A DNA stretch of 14,557 nucleotides from WVXP01 sp964348095 (GCA_964348095.1 CAYGBK010000014.1:1-14557); one strand, 5' to 3'. Counted from the first letter of the stretch, positions 6,011-13,249 are shown. The notes: generated from the sequence alone by a model not told the origin. Numbers and translations are program-made.

Positions 6011-6775
6011 TCATACGTTCAATTTCCTGTCGATAACCATTGTCCCTGACCAGAAGATCAGTACATTCGCGATCAAGAGCAATACCACGATAAATGGATA
6101 TGTATCATACGTCGTTGACATCGGTGGCATAGCCGAAGCAAGGATATAACACAGCCCCATAAACGCTCCAATCCCCAGGGCAACAAATGAGGTCAGCCAT
6201 CCTGCGCTCAAGTCAAACAGACACTTTGCCACTGCAATCAGCAGGTAGGCAAGCAAAGGTACAATGGTGAAGATCAAAATCCCGGTTAAACCAGCTAGAA
6301 TACCAATATTCGATAGATCTGAAGTTGTCAACCAGGGCGTCCAACTACCAATTTCACCGCTTGTGACACTGGAAAGAAAGGTCCGATAAAAGGGCAACCG
6401 GAACGGAAGATCCAGAGCAACCAGGAAGAGAAAGTCCAGGATGAACAAACCAAGGCGCGAGCCGATCACTTGCTTTCCATTCACCGGCAGAGAAAACAAC
6501 AGGTAGGCCTGGGGGCTGTAAAAATCCCGGACAAAAAGGATAATCTCCGCCACGATTAGGGCTGCTGCTGCCATTCCTAGTAATACAAAAGTCATCGCAT
6601 AGATTTTCACCCCAAAAATCTCATAGCTCCAACGGAACCAATCCAAGATATTATCCATTTGAGGAGTAGGTTCGGAGGCATTGCTGACCACAGAATATAG
6701 CAGATATAGCAGCACGATCCCTGCATAGACCTTCAGACGTTCTTTTAATCCGTAAAGTATCAGTTTGAGTGTCAT
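6011..6775 (-). CDS. ABC-2-type transporter permease subunit
   Basis: The 254-residue integral membrane protein has about six hydrophobic helices: residues 17-32, 57-82, 106-125, 156-182, 188-213 and 226-245. It has short charged loops and no soluble domain. The ATG overlaps the ATPase stop as ATGA, so translation is coupled and the two form one transporter. Gene order GntR, ATPase, permease matches Ytr-type systems of Gram-positive and related bacteria, which respond to cell-wall antibiotics or stress. The segment FYSPQAYLLFSLPVNGKQVI after helix 2 resembles the loop of such permeases. I cannot name the substrate. No signs of damage are seen. Confidence 0.85.
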   Translation of the reverse strand: MTLKLILYGLKERLKVYAGIVLLYLLYSVVSNASEPTPQMDNILDWFRWSYEIFGVKIYAMTFVLLGMAAAALIVAEIILFVRDFYSPQAYLLFSLPVNGKQVIGSRLGLFILDFLFLVALDLPFRLPFYRTFLSSVTSGEIGSWTPWLTTSDLSNIGILAGLTGILIFTIVPLLAYLLIAVAKCLFDLSAGWLTSFVALGIGAFMGLCYILASAMPPMSTTYDTYPFIVVLLLIANVLIFWSGTMVIDRKLNV

Positions 6776-7467
6776 GAGAAAATCTCCTTATAGATCCCTT
6801 CAATAGATCTCTTTTTTTCCACCCGCAAATCCTCTGTATTGCCGGACAGGATGATCTCGCCTTCCTTTAAAAAGACCACCTCGTCCAGCAGTTTCTCCAC
6901 ATCGGTTATAAGGTGCGTAGTAATGATCAAAGAACCATCGGTATTGTAATTTTCCAAAATCGTATCAATGGTAACGATACGCGCAACAGGATCGATCCCC
7001 TCAAGAAGCTCGTCCATCAGATATAAGCGTGCCTTCCTGGCCAATGCCAACGACAGCTGCAGCTTCTCACGCGTACCTTTCGAAAGAGCAGTCACCTTAC
7101 GCCTTTGGTCAATCCCCAACCGTTCCAGCAGTGTAAAAGCACGGTCAGGATCAAAATCTTCATAGAAGGTGTTGAAATATTGGATAATCCCAGGAATGGT
7201 CATCCAGTTTGGTAGGTGATAGACATCTGGTAGATAAGACACCAATGCCTTGGTCTGTACGCCTGGAGCCATCCCGCACACAAGCACTTCACCACCTGAC
7301 GGTTGCAGAAGGCCAGCCACAATCTTGATCAGAGTCGTCTTCCCGCTGCCATTGGGACCTAAAATCCCCATGATCCTGCCAGGTTCAAGTTCTAGATCCA
7401 CATTCTTCAGAGCCGGAAAACTGGCGTAGGATTTATTCAGATTGTGTAGTTGTAATATCGCTTCCAT
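6772..7467 (-). CDS. ABC transporter ATP-binding subunit
   Basis: The protein has 231 residues from the ATG at 7467, chosen over 7515 because homology begins at MEAILQLHNLNKSY and a GAGGT lies just upstream. The longer frame would overlap the regulator. Walker A is GPNGSGKT (37-44), the signature is LSKGT (128-132, in place of LSGGQ), Walker B is LYLMDE (148-153) with catalytic Glu153, and the switch His is His185 in TTHLITDVE. The D-loop reads LLEGIDP rather than the usual SGLDP. These variants are seen in YtrB-like ATPases. It is cytosolic and drives the membrane partner encoded immediately downstream. It starts seven bases after the regulator's stop. Confidence 0.92.
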   Translation of the reverse strand: MEAILQLHNLNKSYASFPALKNVDLELEPGRIMGILGPNGSGKTTLIKIVAGLLQPSGGEVLVCGMAPGVQTKALVSYLPDVYHLPNWMTIPGIIQYFNTFYEDFDPDRAFTLLERLGIDQRRKVTALSKGTREKLQLSLALARKARLYLMDELLEGIDPVARIVTIDTILENYNTDGSLIITTHLITDVEKLLDEVVFLKEGEIILSGNTEDLRVEKKRSIEGIYKEIFS

Positions 7468-7474
7468 AGTAACC

Positions 7475-7837
7475 TCACTCAGACAAATGCTTTTCAATGA
7501 TCTTGAGGAGTTCATCGTGTGAAAAGCCGAACTCCTCCATTTCTCTTACAAACTTATCAACCCTATCGAGAACCATTTCCTGGCGAAGTTCCAAAACGAC
7601 CTCCGGTTCATCGACAATGAATGTGCCCAGTCCTCTTTTTGTATAAACTAACATTTCACGCTCCATTTCTATGTAGGCTCTCTGAACGGTGTTTGGATTC
7701 ACTTCCAACTGCTTCGACATATCGCGCACTGAGGGAAGCTTCTCACCGGGCAGTAATTCCTTTGAAATCATCCGTTTCTTAATCAAGTCCATGATCTGTA
7801 TATAAATCGGTAGATTTCCGTTAAATTCTTCTGCCAT
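7475..7837 (-). CDS. GntR-family regulator, YtrA subfamily
   Basis: The 120-residue protein has the N-terminal GntR winged helix: PIYIQIMDLIKKRMISKELL, PGEKLPSVRDMSKQLEVNPN and TVQRAYIEMEREMLVYTKRG (residues 10-70). The last 50 residues are a short, mainly helical, charged dimerisation tail rather than a FadR, HutC or MocR effector domain. This length and layout define the YtrA subfamily, which normally represses its own ABC operon. The ATG at 7837 has AGAGGTGG six bases upstream. It is the first gene of the three-gene operon, and a long palindrome overlaps its promoter, so autorepression released by an unknown signal (in known cases cell-envelope antibiotics) is likely. Confidence 0.92.
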   Translation of the reverse strand: MAEEFNGNLPIYIQIMDLIKKRMISKELLPGEKLPSVRDMSKQLEVNPNTVQRAYIEMEREMLVYTKRGLGTFIVDEPEVVLELRQEMVLDRVDKFVREMEEFGFSHDELLKIIEKHLSE

Positions 7838-7862
7838 AAACCACCTCTTGGTGTATTAGTGC

Positions 7863-7892
7863 ACTAGTGTATTATGTGTATAATACACTAGT
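7863..7892. promoter_or_regulatory. palindromic operator for the YtrA-type regulator
   Basis: ACTAGTGTATTAT (7863-7875) and ATAATACACTAGT (7880-7892) are perfect 13-bp arms around GTGT. A third copy of the half-site core GTGTATTA lies at 7851-7858, in direct orientation 17 bases before the left arm. The palindrome covers the -10 and the probable start of transcription, the position expected for repression. Confidence 0.8.
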
Positions 7893-7908
7893 TGGGTTTG
7901 TTTGTCAA
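7880..7908 (-). promoter_or_regulatory. consensus sigma-70 promoter of the GntR-ABC operon
   Basis: On the minus strand a perfect TTGACA (7908-7903) is followed after exactly 17 bases by TATTAT (7885-7880). The -10 box lies inside one arm of the operator palindrome. Confidence 0.75.
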
Positions 7909-8089
7909 GTACCAATTTCACATCCTATTTCCACAAATCCAAAACAATTTAGAATCCCACCCACCGCCCTAAACTGAAACAAAAATCTGTACTATGCAGC
8001 GGCTTTGGGCAGGCCATACACCCTCCCGGCGCTGAATTATCACCATGGCAGCCCATGTCACCAACGGTGGCAGGATGGGTGGGTGGTCC
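7909..8089. other. intergenic region, no gene seen
   Basis: No coding frame or RNA is supported. CCACCCACC near 7960 and GGTGGGTGG near 8078 are complementary but about 110 bases apart. Confidence 0.4.
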
Positions 8090-8509
8090 TTAAGATAAAG
8101 CTGTGGTTTTCAAGCGCAATCGGAGTGTCTTCCATGCAGGAAAACCTTCGAAGCCGGTCAAAATCGCATCTACAAATAAGGGAGAAACATCTACCAGCCA
8201 GGTGTTTTCAGTCATGATTTTTGTATGTTCGAAAGTCAGTTGGTGGGAGTATTTCAGTAGATCATCGGCAAGGTCGCCTGCATCCCCGGCATGAATGTCC
8301 AACATCATTACCGGGGAACCGCAAGGAAAATCCAAGGCGGAAAAGTCGAGATAGTAGATCTACGGGTTCCGCTCCGTACGCAGAAAACCACGCATGTTGA
8401 CAGGATCGAAGTCCACACTGAGGGTTGTATCCCATGTGGAAACCGCCTTCAGGTCCTGCATCTCCAAAATCTGTCGCCAATGTTTCAGCAACTCCCTAAA
8501 AGCCCAGTA
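8090..8509 (-). pseudogene. unrecognised protein gene with internal TAG and lost 5' end
   Basis: One minus-strand frame runs for about 139 codons from 8509 to TAA 8092-8090, broken only by TAG at 8362-8360. The peptide before the stop (ELLKHWRQILEMQDLKAVST, then WDTTLSVDFDPVNMRGFLRT) and after it (IYYLDFSALDFPCGSPVMML, then DIHAGDAGDLADDLLKYSHQ) both look like genuine protein and read on smoothly, so a point nonsense mutation in a real gene is likely. No start codon with a ribosome site is found, and the frame meets another TAG at 8512-8510, right at the junction with the membrane-protein fragment on the other strand. The 5' part was probably removed there. I do not recognise the family. Confidence 0.5.
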
Positions 8510-8514
8510 CTATT

Positions 8515-8667
8515 GTGGGCGGAATTGGATGTTTTGCGATTGTGATAGGTATATTGGTGGTTGTTCTTTCTGGTGGCAATTCAATTGTCGGTGCGTTTGT
8601 TTCTTTTAATGGTGTAATCATATTAATTTATTCCTTAATCACTGGACGAATTAAGCTATTGGGTTGA
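8515..8667 (+). pseudogene. two-helix membrane protein fragment, first gene of the cassette array
   Basis: The frame from GTG 8515 to TGA 8665-8667 encodes about 50 residues with two hydrophobic helices: GCFAIVIGILVVVLSGG, then a short linker, then GVIILIYSLITGRIKLLG. There is no ribosome site, and the open frame starts just before at a TAA, at the point where the opposite-strand pseudogene is also broken. I read it as the C-terminal end of a membrane protein whose 5' part was lost. It precedes the first well-formed attC by about 60 bases, as a cassette gene would. A complete small membrane protein using the GTG start is possible but less likely. Confidence 0.4.
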
Positions 8668-8728
8668 ACCAATTTTGAATACTATTTCTTGTAGGCTCTG
8701 GTCATTCTAGAAGTAATAAACCATAGAC

Positions 8729-8831
8729 GCCTAACCAATCGCTGGAGCAGACCCGAGATTCGTGTGAGCTTGCCTAGAGTTGGTGTATGATCGAAGGAGC
8801 AAGCGGGCTGCTCAGCTCAAAACTGTTAGGC
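8729..8831 (+). repeat. attC site 1
   Basis: The outer cores are GCCTAAC (8729-8735) and GTTAGGC (8825-8831), perfectly complementary and fitting RYYYAAC/GTTRRRY. The inner blocks are CGCTGGAGCAGAC and GCTCAGCTC. GCTTGC and GCAAGC form an internal stem. Length is 103 bp. Confidence 0.8.
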
Positions 8832-8989
8832 TGATCACTATCACCTGTTACGGTAAGCATTTGACCGCAGCTAGAGGGGATTCTATCGTGCCGAATTGTT
8901 GATCTGAAGCACCAATGACTGGTTAGGTCCGCTAGGGTGAGTAGTACACCCAACCAATATCAGCCGCAGGGTGCCAAAAGGAGACGGTT

Positions 8990-9775
8990 ATGGATCCAAT
9001 CAAGGAATCGGTACAACTGTATATTGAAAGCTGGAAATTGTTCGTCAGGCGTTTACCAAGTGGGACGGTGGAGCACTCTGATGGGGTGGTTGCAACCCTT
9101 GGCAACGTCGCGATCAGCTTCCTGAACTTGTGCTTTCACGATAGTCCCATAGTGGATATTGCCGATGTTCGCCGGCGACTGGGTCTGGCTATCGAGCGGG
9201 CCGCCCACTGTCCGTTTCAGTGGTTGCTCGGCCTGTGTGTGGACTGGATCCCCGAGGGGTGGGAAGCAGTCGCCGGGGAGTACGCTCTGGAGTCCGTCGC
9301 AACCACCATTGGCATGGCCACAGATCATCTACAACCGCCTCGACGGTCTCTCCCCAAGATGGAATACCGACGCGTTCAGGACGAGGTAACAGCCCGGGAC
9401 CTAGCGGAGCTGAACATGCATGCCTATAACCTACCTCCCGAAATGGGAGAGTGCATCTGCAACCTGCATCTCTGGAAAGAAGATAGTTACGGCTATGTCG
9501 GTTACGTAGACGGTCAGCCTGTAACCTGTGCGGCCACCTTCCCCGTGAATGACACCATCTATGTTGCCTTCGTAGCAACCCGTCCAAACAAGCGTCGGAA
9601 AGGATACGCTGAAGCGGTCATACGCCACTCGATCGAGCAGTGTGCCCAAGGCCTGGGCTTGCATCGGTCGGCCTTGCATGCGACGGAGGCCGGCTTCCCG
9701 CTTTATCAGGCGATGGGATACGAGACAAGCACCCGCTTTATATTTGTCGAGAAGCCGCACGAAGGTGGCGCGTGA
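8990..9775 (+). CDS. GNAT-family N-acetyltransferase with extra N-terminal domain
   Basis: The protein has 261 residues. The C-terminal half (about 125-258) is a GNAT fold. It includes YGYVGYVDGQPVTCAATF (strands 3-4), the acetyl-CoA pyrophosphate loop in VATRPNKRRKGYAEAV (195-210, R/QxxGxA type), and ALHATEAGFPLYQAMGYE (228-245), the motif B common in this superfamily. Residues 1-120 form an additional domain with no motif I know; two-domain GNATs of this size are common in environmental bacteria. The start at 8990 is well supported by AGGAG eight bases upstream. It is a single-gene cassette between attC sites 1 and 2. Acceptor substrate is unknown; amines, antibiotics or protein N termini are all possible. 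No own promoter was seen, so expression may depend on read-through. Confidence 0.85.
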   Translation: MDPIKESVQLYIESWKLFVRRLPSGTVEHSDGVVATLGNVAISFLNLCFHDSPIVDIADVRRRLGLAIERAAHCPFQWLLGLCVDWIPEGWEAVAGEYALESVATTIGMATDHLQPPRRSLPKMEYRRVQDEVTARDLAELNMHAYNLPPEMGECICNLHLWKEDSYGYVGYVDGQPVTCAATFPVNDTIYVAFVATRPNKRRKGYAEAVIRHSIEQCAQGLGLHRSALHATEAGFPLYQAMGYETSTRFIFVEKPHEGGA

Positions 9776-9848
9776 TCCATCAACCGAGGCAATGGAACTC
9801 TGCTCCAGTCCCGTCCAGTCAGCAATTGGAAGATGTAGGCGATCTTCA

Positions 9849-9938
9849 GCCTAACATCTCAATAGAGCAGACGCTGGCAGCGGCGGCAAAATCAGATGAA
9901 GGAGCGATCCGGCGTTGCTCATTTCGATGACGTTAGGC
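9849..9938 (+). repeat. attC site 2
   Basis: GCCTAAC (9849-9855) and GTTAGGC (9932-9938) are perfect complementary cores. Inner blocks are AGAGCAGAC and GCTCATTTCGATGAC. Length is 90 bp, starting 74 bases after the GNAT stop. Confidence 0.8.
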
Positions 9939-9963
9939 GGCAAATTCATGGGATGATGAACTC

Positions 9964-10560
9964 TTGGATATAATCATCTTTTTTGTCATTGCCATTCCCA
10001 TTGGCATCCTGTTGTATTTTTGGATTGAGGAGAGAACCTCCTCGGGCTGGAAGAGTTTAGCGAATCGTATCGGATTCGTGTATGTGCCTAAACGAGGATT
10101 GTCTGATAAAAGGTACCTGTACGGAGACTATCGTGGACGAAAGATCTGGATAAGAATGCGAGTAGTCGGGGGATCTGATTACTCTGGCCCTGACTACTTT
10201 ACCCAATTCATCACGAATATAAGCAATCCCAACAATTACAGCTTTCTAATCAGACGGAAAGGGATGATTAGGAGAATTGGCGATTTCTTTAGAGCTTCGA
10301 GTGTTCCAAGTGAAGATGGAGAGATCGAAAGTCATTACACTGCCCAGAGTCAACCCGATCAATTGGTTATGAGATTAATGGAAGAACACAACCTGCGTAA
10401 TCTATTGAATCAAATTCCTTTGAATATTATGCAATTGAATGAAGAAGTGCTTTCTTTTGAAATCTCTGGGTTTGCTTTGAAAGGGTCAAAAGAAGGTTAC
10501 TTCCCATTGCTAGATGTTCTAAGCGATGTTGCAGATAAGGTTGATGCATTTGAGGGCTGA
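9964..10560 (+). CDS. membrane-anchored protein of unknown function
   Basis: The protein has 198 residues from a TTG start at 9964, preceded by GGGATGATG; the upstream ATGs are out of frame. Residues 1-20 (MDIIIFFVIAIPIGILLYFW) form one hydrophobic helix with the charged part after it, so it should be anchored with the soluble domain mainly cytosolic (EERTSSGWKSLANR follows). The soluble part has a pattern of short strands (LYGDYRGRKIWIRMRVVGG), a basic patch (RRKGMIRRIGDFFR) and a C-terminal helix (FPLLDVLSDVADKVDAFEG). No catalytic motif is recognised. It begins 25 bases after attC site 2, as cassette genes do. Similar single-helix proteins of unknown role are common cassette cargo. Confidence 0.75.
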   Translation: MDIIIFFVIAIPIGILLYFWIEERTSSGWKSLANRIGFVYVPKRGLSDKRYLYGDYRGRKIWIRMRVVGGSDYSGPDYFTQFITNISNPNNYSFLIRRKGMIRRIGDFFRASSVPSEDGEIESHYTAQSQPDQLVMRLMEEHNLRNLLNQIPLNIMQLNEEVLSFEISGFALKGSKEGYFPLLDVLSDVADKVDAFEG

Positions 10561-10591
10561 TCTCAGTAGAGTGGAGATAAACAGGCTTGCC

Positions 10592-10809
10592 GCCTAACAT
10601 CTGACCGGAGCGGGTGCCGAGTGGCGATCCTTCGGATCGCTTGGAAGAACGGCAGCAACCTTCGGTTGCTTGGCCGTTCTTCTGTGGAAGAGGCGAAGAC
10701 TTGTAACCGCAACAAAGGGTAATTCGGGTTTCAGATTGAATATGAGCGCAGGATACGCGAGAATGGGAAGGTGGGGCGGGGAGCGCCGCTCACTTCGTGC
10801 ACGTTAGGC
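10592..10809 (+). repeat. attC site 3, extra long with two perfect hairpins
   Basis: Perfect cores GCCTAAC (10592-10598) and GTTAGGC (10803-10809), with CCGGAGCGGGT and GCTCACTTCGTGCAC blocks, mark the ends. At 218 bp it is longer than the usual 55-145. Inside are hairpin 1, GCGATCC-TTC-GGATCGC (10624-10640), and hairpin 2 (10645-10681), whose outer arms AAGAACGGC/GCCGTTCTT enclose AGCAACC-TTC-GGTTGCT. Both tips contain CTTCGG, the stable UUCG tetraloop. Confidence 0.75.
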
Positions 10810-10845
10810 GAATGGGAATGAAAAATCAATGGACGGGATCAACTT

Positions 10846-11400
10846 GTGCTAATTCCCACTGAGCTGACCCTGGAAACCAGAAGATGTATCCTGCGCCAGC
10901 CCCGGGTGGCCGACGCCTCCCGATTGCTGTCCGCGTTCACCTCCAAAGAATTTCCTGAGTATGTCACCTTGGGTCGGATTGACTCCCTTGAACAAGTACA
11001 GGATTGGATTGAGGACAGTCGAGAGAGATGGACTTCTGGGGCCGGATATACCTTCACGGCAATAAGAAAGTCGGATCAGCTCGTCATTGGCCAGGTGACC
11101 TTGGTCAAAATCGAGGGAGGCGAGACCTGGTCTCTTGCTTTCTGGACACACCCCGACTGCTGGGGCGAGGGATTTGCGACTGAGATTGCAGGGGCAGCCA
11201 TCCATCTCGCTTTCGATCAGCTGTCGGCCGTCCGGATCTGGGCGGCGGCAGCGACCTGGAATGCAGCCAGTCTGAAGGTTCTACGAAAACTTCGAATGAA
11301 TTATCTGGGTGATAATCAGGATGGCTACCGCCTTGGCGAAGATGTAATTCCAACCAGCGAGTATTCTCTAAAGTTATCTGATTGGAAGCAATTCAAGTAG
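10846..11400 (+). CDS. GNAT acetyltransferase, RimJ/RimL-like
   Basis: The 184-residue protein has the layout of the Acetyltransf_3 group: LTLETRRCILRQPRVADASR at 8-27, VIGQVTLVKIEGGETWSLAF at 80-99, the CoA-binding turn FWTHPDCWGEGFATEIAGAA at 99-118 (WGEGFA), and NAASLKVLRKLRMNYLGD at 139-156. This group includes ribosomal-protein N-terminal acetyltransferases and many small-molecule acetyltransferases; the target here is unknown. The start is GTG at 10846, as no in-frame ATG exists after the TGA upstream. A weak GGACGGG precedes it. It lies 36 bases after attC site 3 and ends about 30 bases before attC site 4, so it is a single-gene cassette. Confidence 0.85.
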   Translation: MLIPTELTLETRRCILRQPRVADASRLLSAFTSKEFPEYVTLGRIDSLEQVQDWIEDSRERWTSGAGYTFTAIRKSDQLVIGQVTLVKIEGGETWSLAFWTHPDCWGEGFATEIAGAAIHLAFDQLSAVRIWAAAATWNAASLKVLRKLRMNYLGDNQDGYRLGEDVIPTSEYSLKLSDWKQFK

Positions 11401-11432
11401 TGCCTCGGTATGAGAGAGTTTGCCGAAACATA

Positions 11433-11581
11433 TCGTTCGACAAGCAACTCGCTGGAGTGGACGGCTAACTGGCTCTGCCAGTTAGCTTGGCAGAATACGG
11501 CAACCTCCGGATGCTAAGGTATACTGCAAAAGAGGTGTAAAAAGTAATTGATCGCCGCCGCTCATTTCGCGAACGTTAGGC
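11433..11581 (+). repeat. attC site 4, long, two hairpins, left core diverged
   Basis: The right end GCTCATTTCGCGAAC plus GTTAGGC (11575-11581) is well kept. The left side has CAACTCGCTGGAGTGGAC, but the outer core is not GCCTAAC (near 11433, GTTCGACA). Hairpin 1 is GCTAACTGGC (11464-11473) / GCCAGTTAGC (11477-11486), perfect. Hairpin 2 (11491-11526) has CAGAATAC/GTATACTG arms with one mismatch and a CAACC-TCC-GGATG-type tip. The positions match those of site 3. Confidence 0.65.
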
Positions 11582-11674
11582 AGACAAGATAGTCGATCAG
11601 CATGAAGCGAATCAATTTATCAATTGCGGTGAATAGAGCCGGGAGAATCCCTCACCTTTCCACAAGGAGGAACA

Positions 11675-12136
11675 ATGCGAGTAAATCAGGTACGCATGTT
11701 GGTTTCTGACTTTGACAGCTGTTTTCGTTTCTACCGAGATATTATGGGTTTTAAACCCCAATGGGGTGAGGAGGGAGGCACATACGCCTATTTCATGGTG
11801 AGTAATGAAACAGGTTTTGCACTCTTCCGCCGAGATTTAATGGCAGAGGCTATAGGAACAGCTGATCTTCCAGCGAAGGCTGACTGTCAGGACGTTGTCG
11901 CCTTGGTTTTTGAGGGAGATGATCTCGAAAAAACATTGGCGGATCTAAAGTCAAAGGGAGTTCGTCTTGTTAGTGACCTACAAGACTACCCCGATTGGAC
12001 TATACGAGCTGCTCATTTCCGTGATCCGGATGGTAACTTGATTGAATTATGCGGTCCTTTAGATCGTTCGAAATGGACCGATAGGGTTGTTAAGCAAGCA
12101 GAAAAATATAACAAGATATACGGGGCTTCTGCCTAA
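11675..12136 (+). CDS. VOC/glyoxalase-superfamily protein
   Basis: The 153-residue protein has two beta-alpha-beta-beta-beta modules. VRMLVSDFDSCFRFYRDIMG lies at 6-25, GTYAYFMVSNETGFALFRRD at 35-54, a second module begins at DVVALVFEGDD (73-83) with LADLKSKGVRLV, and it ends in AAHFRDPDGNLIELCGP (112-128), where Glu125 is the usual metal ligand of the family. The first-module His ligand is not at its usual place (VRMLV), so catalysis as a glyoxalase or fosfomycin-type enzyme is uncertain; a ligand-binding (bleomycin-resistance-like) role is possible. AAGGAGGAA before the ATG at 11675 is a strong ribosome site. The last coding bases run into attC site 5: the TAA stop lies inside its GCCTAAC core. 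Confidence 0.85.
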   Translation: MRVNQVRMLVSDFDSCFRFYRDIMGFKPQWGEEGGTYAYFMVSNETGFALFRRDLMAEAIGTADLPAKADCQDVVALVFEGDDLEKTLADLKSKGVRLVSDLQDYPDWTIRAAHFRDPDGNLIELCGPLDRSKWTDRVVKQAEKYNKIYGASA

Positions 12137-12220
12137 CAAATCGCTGAAGCGGACGTCGGAGGAAGTGCGATAATTGAATTGCAGAACTAATCGGCGCCGT
12201 TTAGCTCAATGCCGTTAGAC
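12131..12220 (+). repeat. attC site 5 (contains the VOC gene stop codon)
   Basis: The cores are GCCTAAC (12131-12137) and GTTAGAC (12214-12220). Inner blocks are CGCTGAAGCGGAC and TTAGCTCAATGCC. Length is 90 bp. The left core supplies the last Ala codon context and the TAA stop of the preceding gene. Confidence 0.75.
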
Positions 12221-12245
12221 AGACGGGTCTCCGTACTCTGGTGAC

Positions 12246-12303
12246 GTGCCGACAGAGCGCGAAGCGCGGATGCCGTCTTGGAAGTGCTGCACTCTGTCGG
12301 CAC
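12246..12303. promoter_or_regulatory. 12-bp inverted repeat in the leader of the next gene
   Basis: GTGCCGACAGAG (12246-12257) and CTCTGTCGGCAC (12292-12303) are perfectly complementary around 34 bases that contain a further small GCGC(GAA)GCGC stem. It ends 12 bases before the AAGGAG ribosome site. It could be an operator, an RNA leader structure or the end remnant of a mobile piece; the sequence does not decide. Confidence 0.5.
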
Positions 12304-12325
12304 AGTCATATTGCAAGGAGAAGTC

Positions 12326-13249
12326 ATGAATGCCAAGGACCTTCTACGCTACATCAAGACCACCGAGAAGATGGTAGTGCCCGCCAAGGTCGCGTTCACG
12401 ACCCAGGGCAGCACCATGCTCCGCAAGCTGCCGCTCAGACTACAGCGGTACATCGTCAACAGAGGGGCGCGCACCAACCCGTACATGAGCTTCATCGTCG
12501 AACCGTACTGTGTGTTCCTCGCCTTTGAGATCGCCGATACCGAGGCGGCTGAGCGGCTGTTGCCGCCGGATTACAGCTTGTTCCCTTCGGCGATGTTCAG
12601 CGATACCTCCAAGCGACCGTGCGCGATTATTGGCGCTTTCAACGTCCACACGAGCGTGTTTTGGGGGAGCCGCGTGGAGTTCTATCTGATCGCTGAGAAC
12701 TGCAAGTCCGGACTTCTCTCTTGGATCATCGTTGAGTATGAGAGCAACACGCACAGTTACGACCCGAGCCAGGGCTTCATCGGCCCGAGCACGTCGCATT
12801 CGGTAGTCACGACGTCTTATCTCGGAGAGATCATCATTGATGTCGCGAGCGCACAGTCCGACAACAGTCTTACCCTCGTCGCCGGTCTGAAGAACGGTGT
12901 GCTCACGGAGCTCGATCAGCGCCTGTGGGTCGAGGGCAACCTCTCAGTCGACTACGGTGGAGAGCTGCAGCAATGCACCAAGCCATTTAGTCTGGTGTTC
13001 GATCCGAAGGAGATGGCGCAGGCGCTGAAGCTCCCGCTCGATGATATCTCGCTATGCACCAACACGTTCGGCGCAGGCATTCTGAACCCGATGCCATACG
13101 AGGCGGCGTGCTTCCCGTACGCGCAGCACTTCGTTACGACGAGCGTCCCGACAGCCACCTTTATGCGGACGGCCGAGGATCTCGAGCAGGCCGTGACCGA
13201 GATCAGCGACATGATGAATGCCCCTCAGGAGACGGACTGCCAAGAGTGA
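12326..13249 (+). CDS. acetoacetate-decarboxylase-like barrel protein (tentative)
   Basis: The protein has 307 residues from the ATG at 12326, supported by AAGGAG seven bases upstream; the longer frame from 12278 would run through the leader repeat. The segments VEPYCVFLAFEIADTEAAER (58-77), LLPPDYSLFP (78-87), RPCAIIGAFNVHTSVFWGSR (97-116) and LLSWIIVEYE (130-139) recall acetoacetate-decarboxylase-superfamily and DUF2071-like barrel proteins ("...LLPxGY...G.F.V...F.G.R.E.Y"). I cannot place a catalytic Lys, so the activity is open and the assignment is weak. Its codon third positions are clearly richer in G and C than those of the VOC and DinB neighbours, suggesting a different source genome. 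It is the cargo of the cassette between attC sites 5 and 6. Confidence 0.75.
   Translation: MNAKDLLRYIKTTEKMVVPAKVAFTTQGSTMLRKLPLRLQRYIVNRGARTNPYMSFIVEPYCVFLAFEIADTEAAERLLPPDYSLFPSAMFSDTSKRPCAIIGAFNVHTSVFWGSRVEFYLIAENCKSGLLSWIIVEYESNTHSYDPSQGFIGPSTSHSVVTTSYLGEIIIDVASAQSDNSLTLVAGLKNGVLTELDQRLWVEGNLSVDYGGELQQCTKPFSLVFDPKEMAQALKLPLDDISLCTNTFGAGILNPMPYEAACFPYAQHFVTTSVPTATFMRTAEDLEQAVTEISDMMNAPQETDCQE

Noticed and set aside
8832..8989. A GGTTAGGT near 8920 that could be another attC right end
   Set aside because: No matching left core or GCTCA block is found, and the stretch has no coding frame; the similarity is short enough for chance.
9189..9587. Frames of over 100 codons antisense to the first GNAT gene
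   Set aside because: The opposite frame has a ribosome site and full GNAT motifs, while these have neither.
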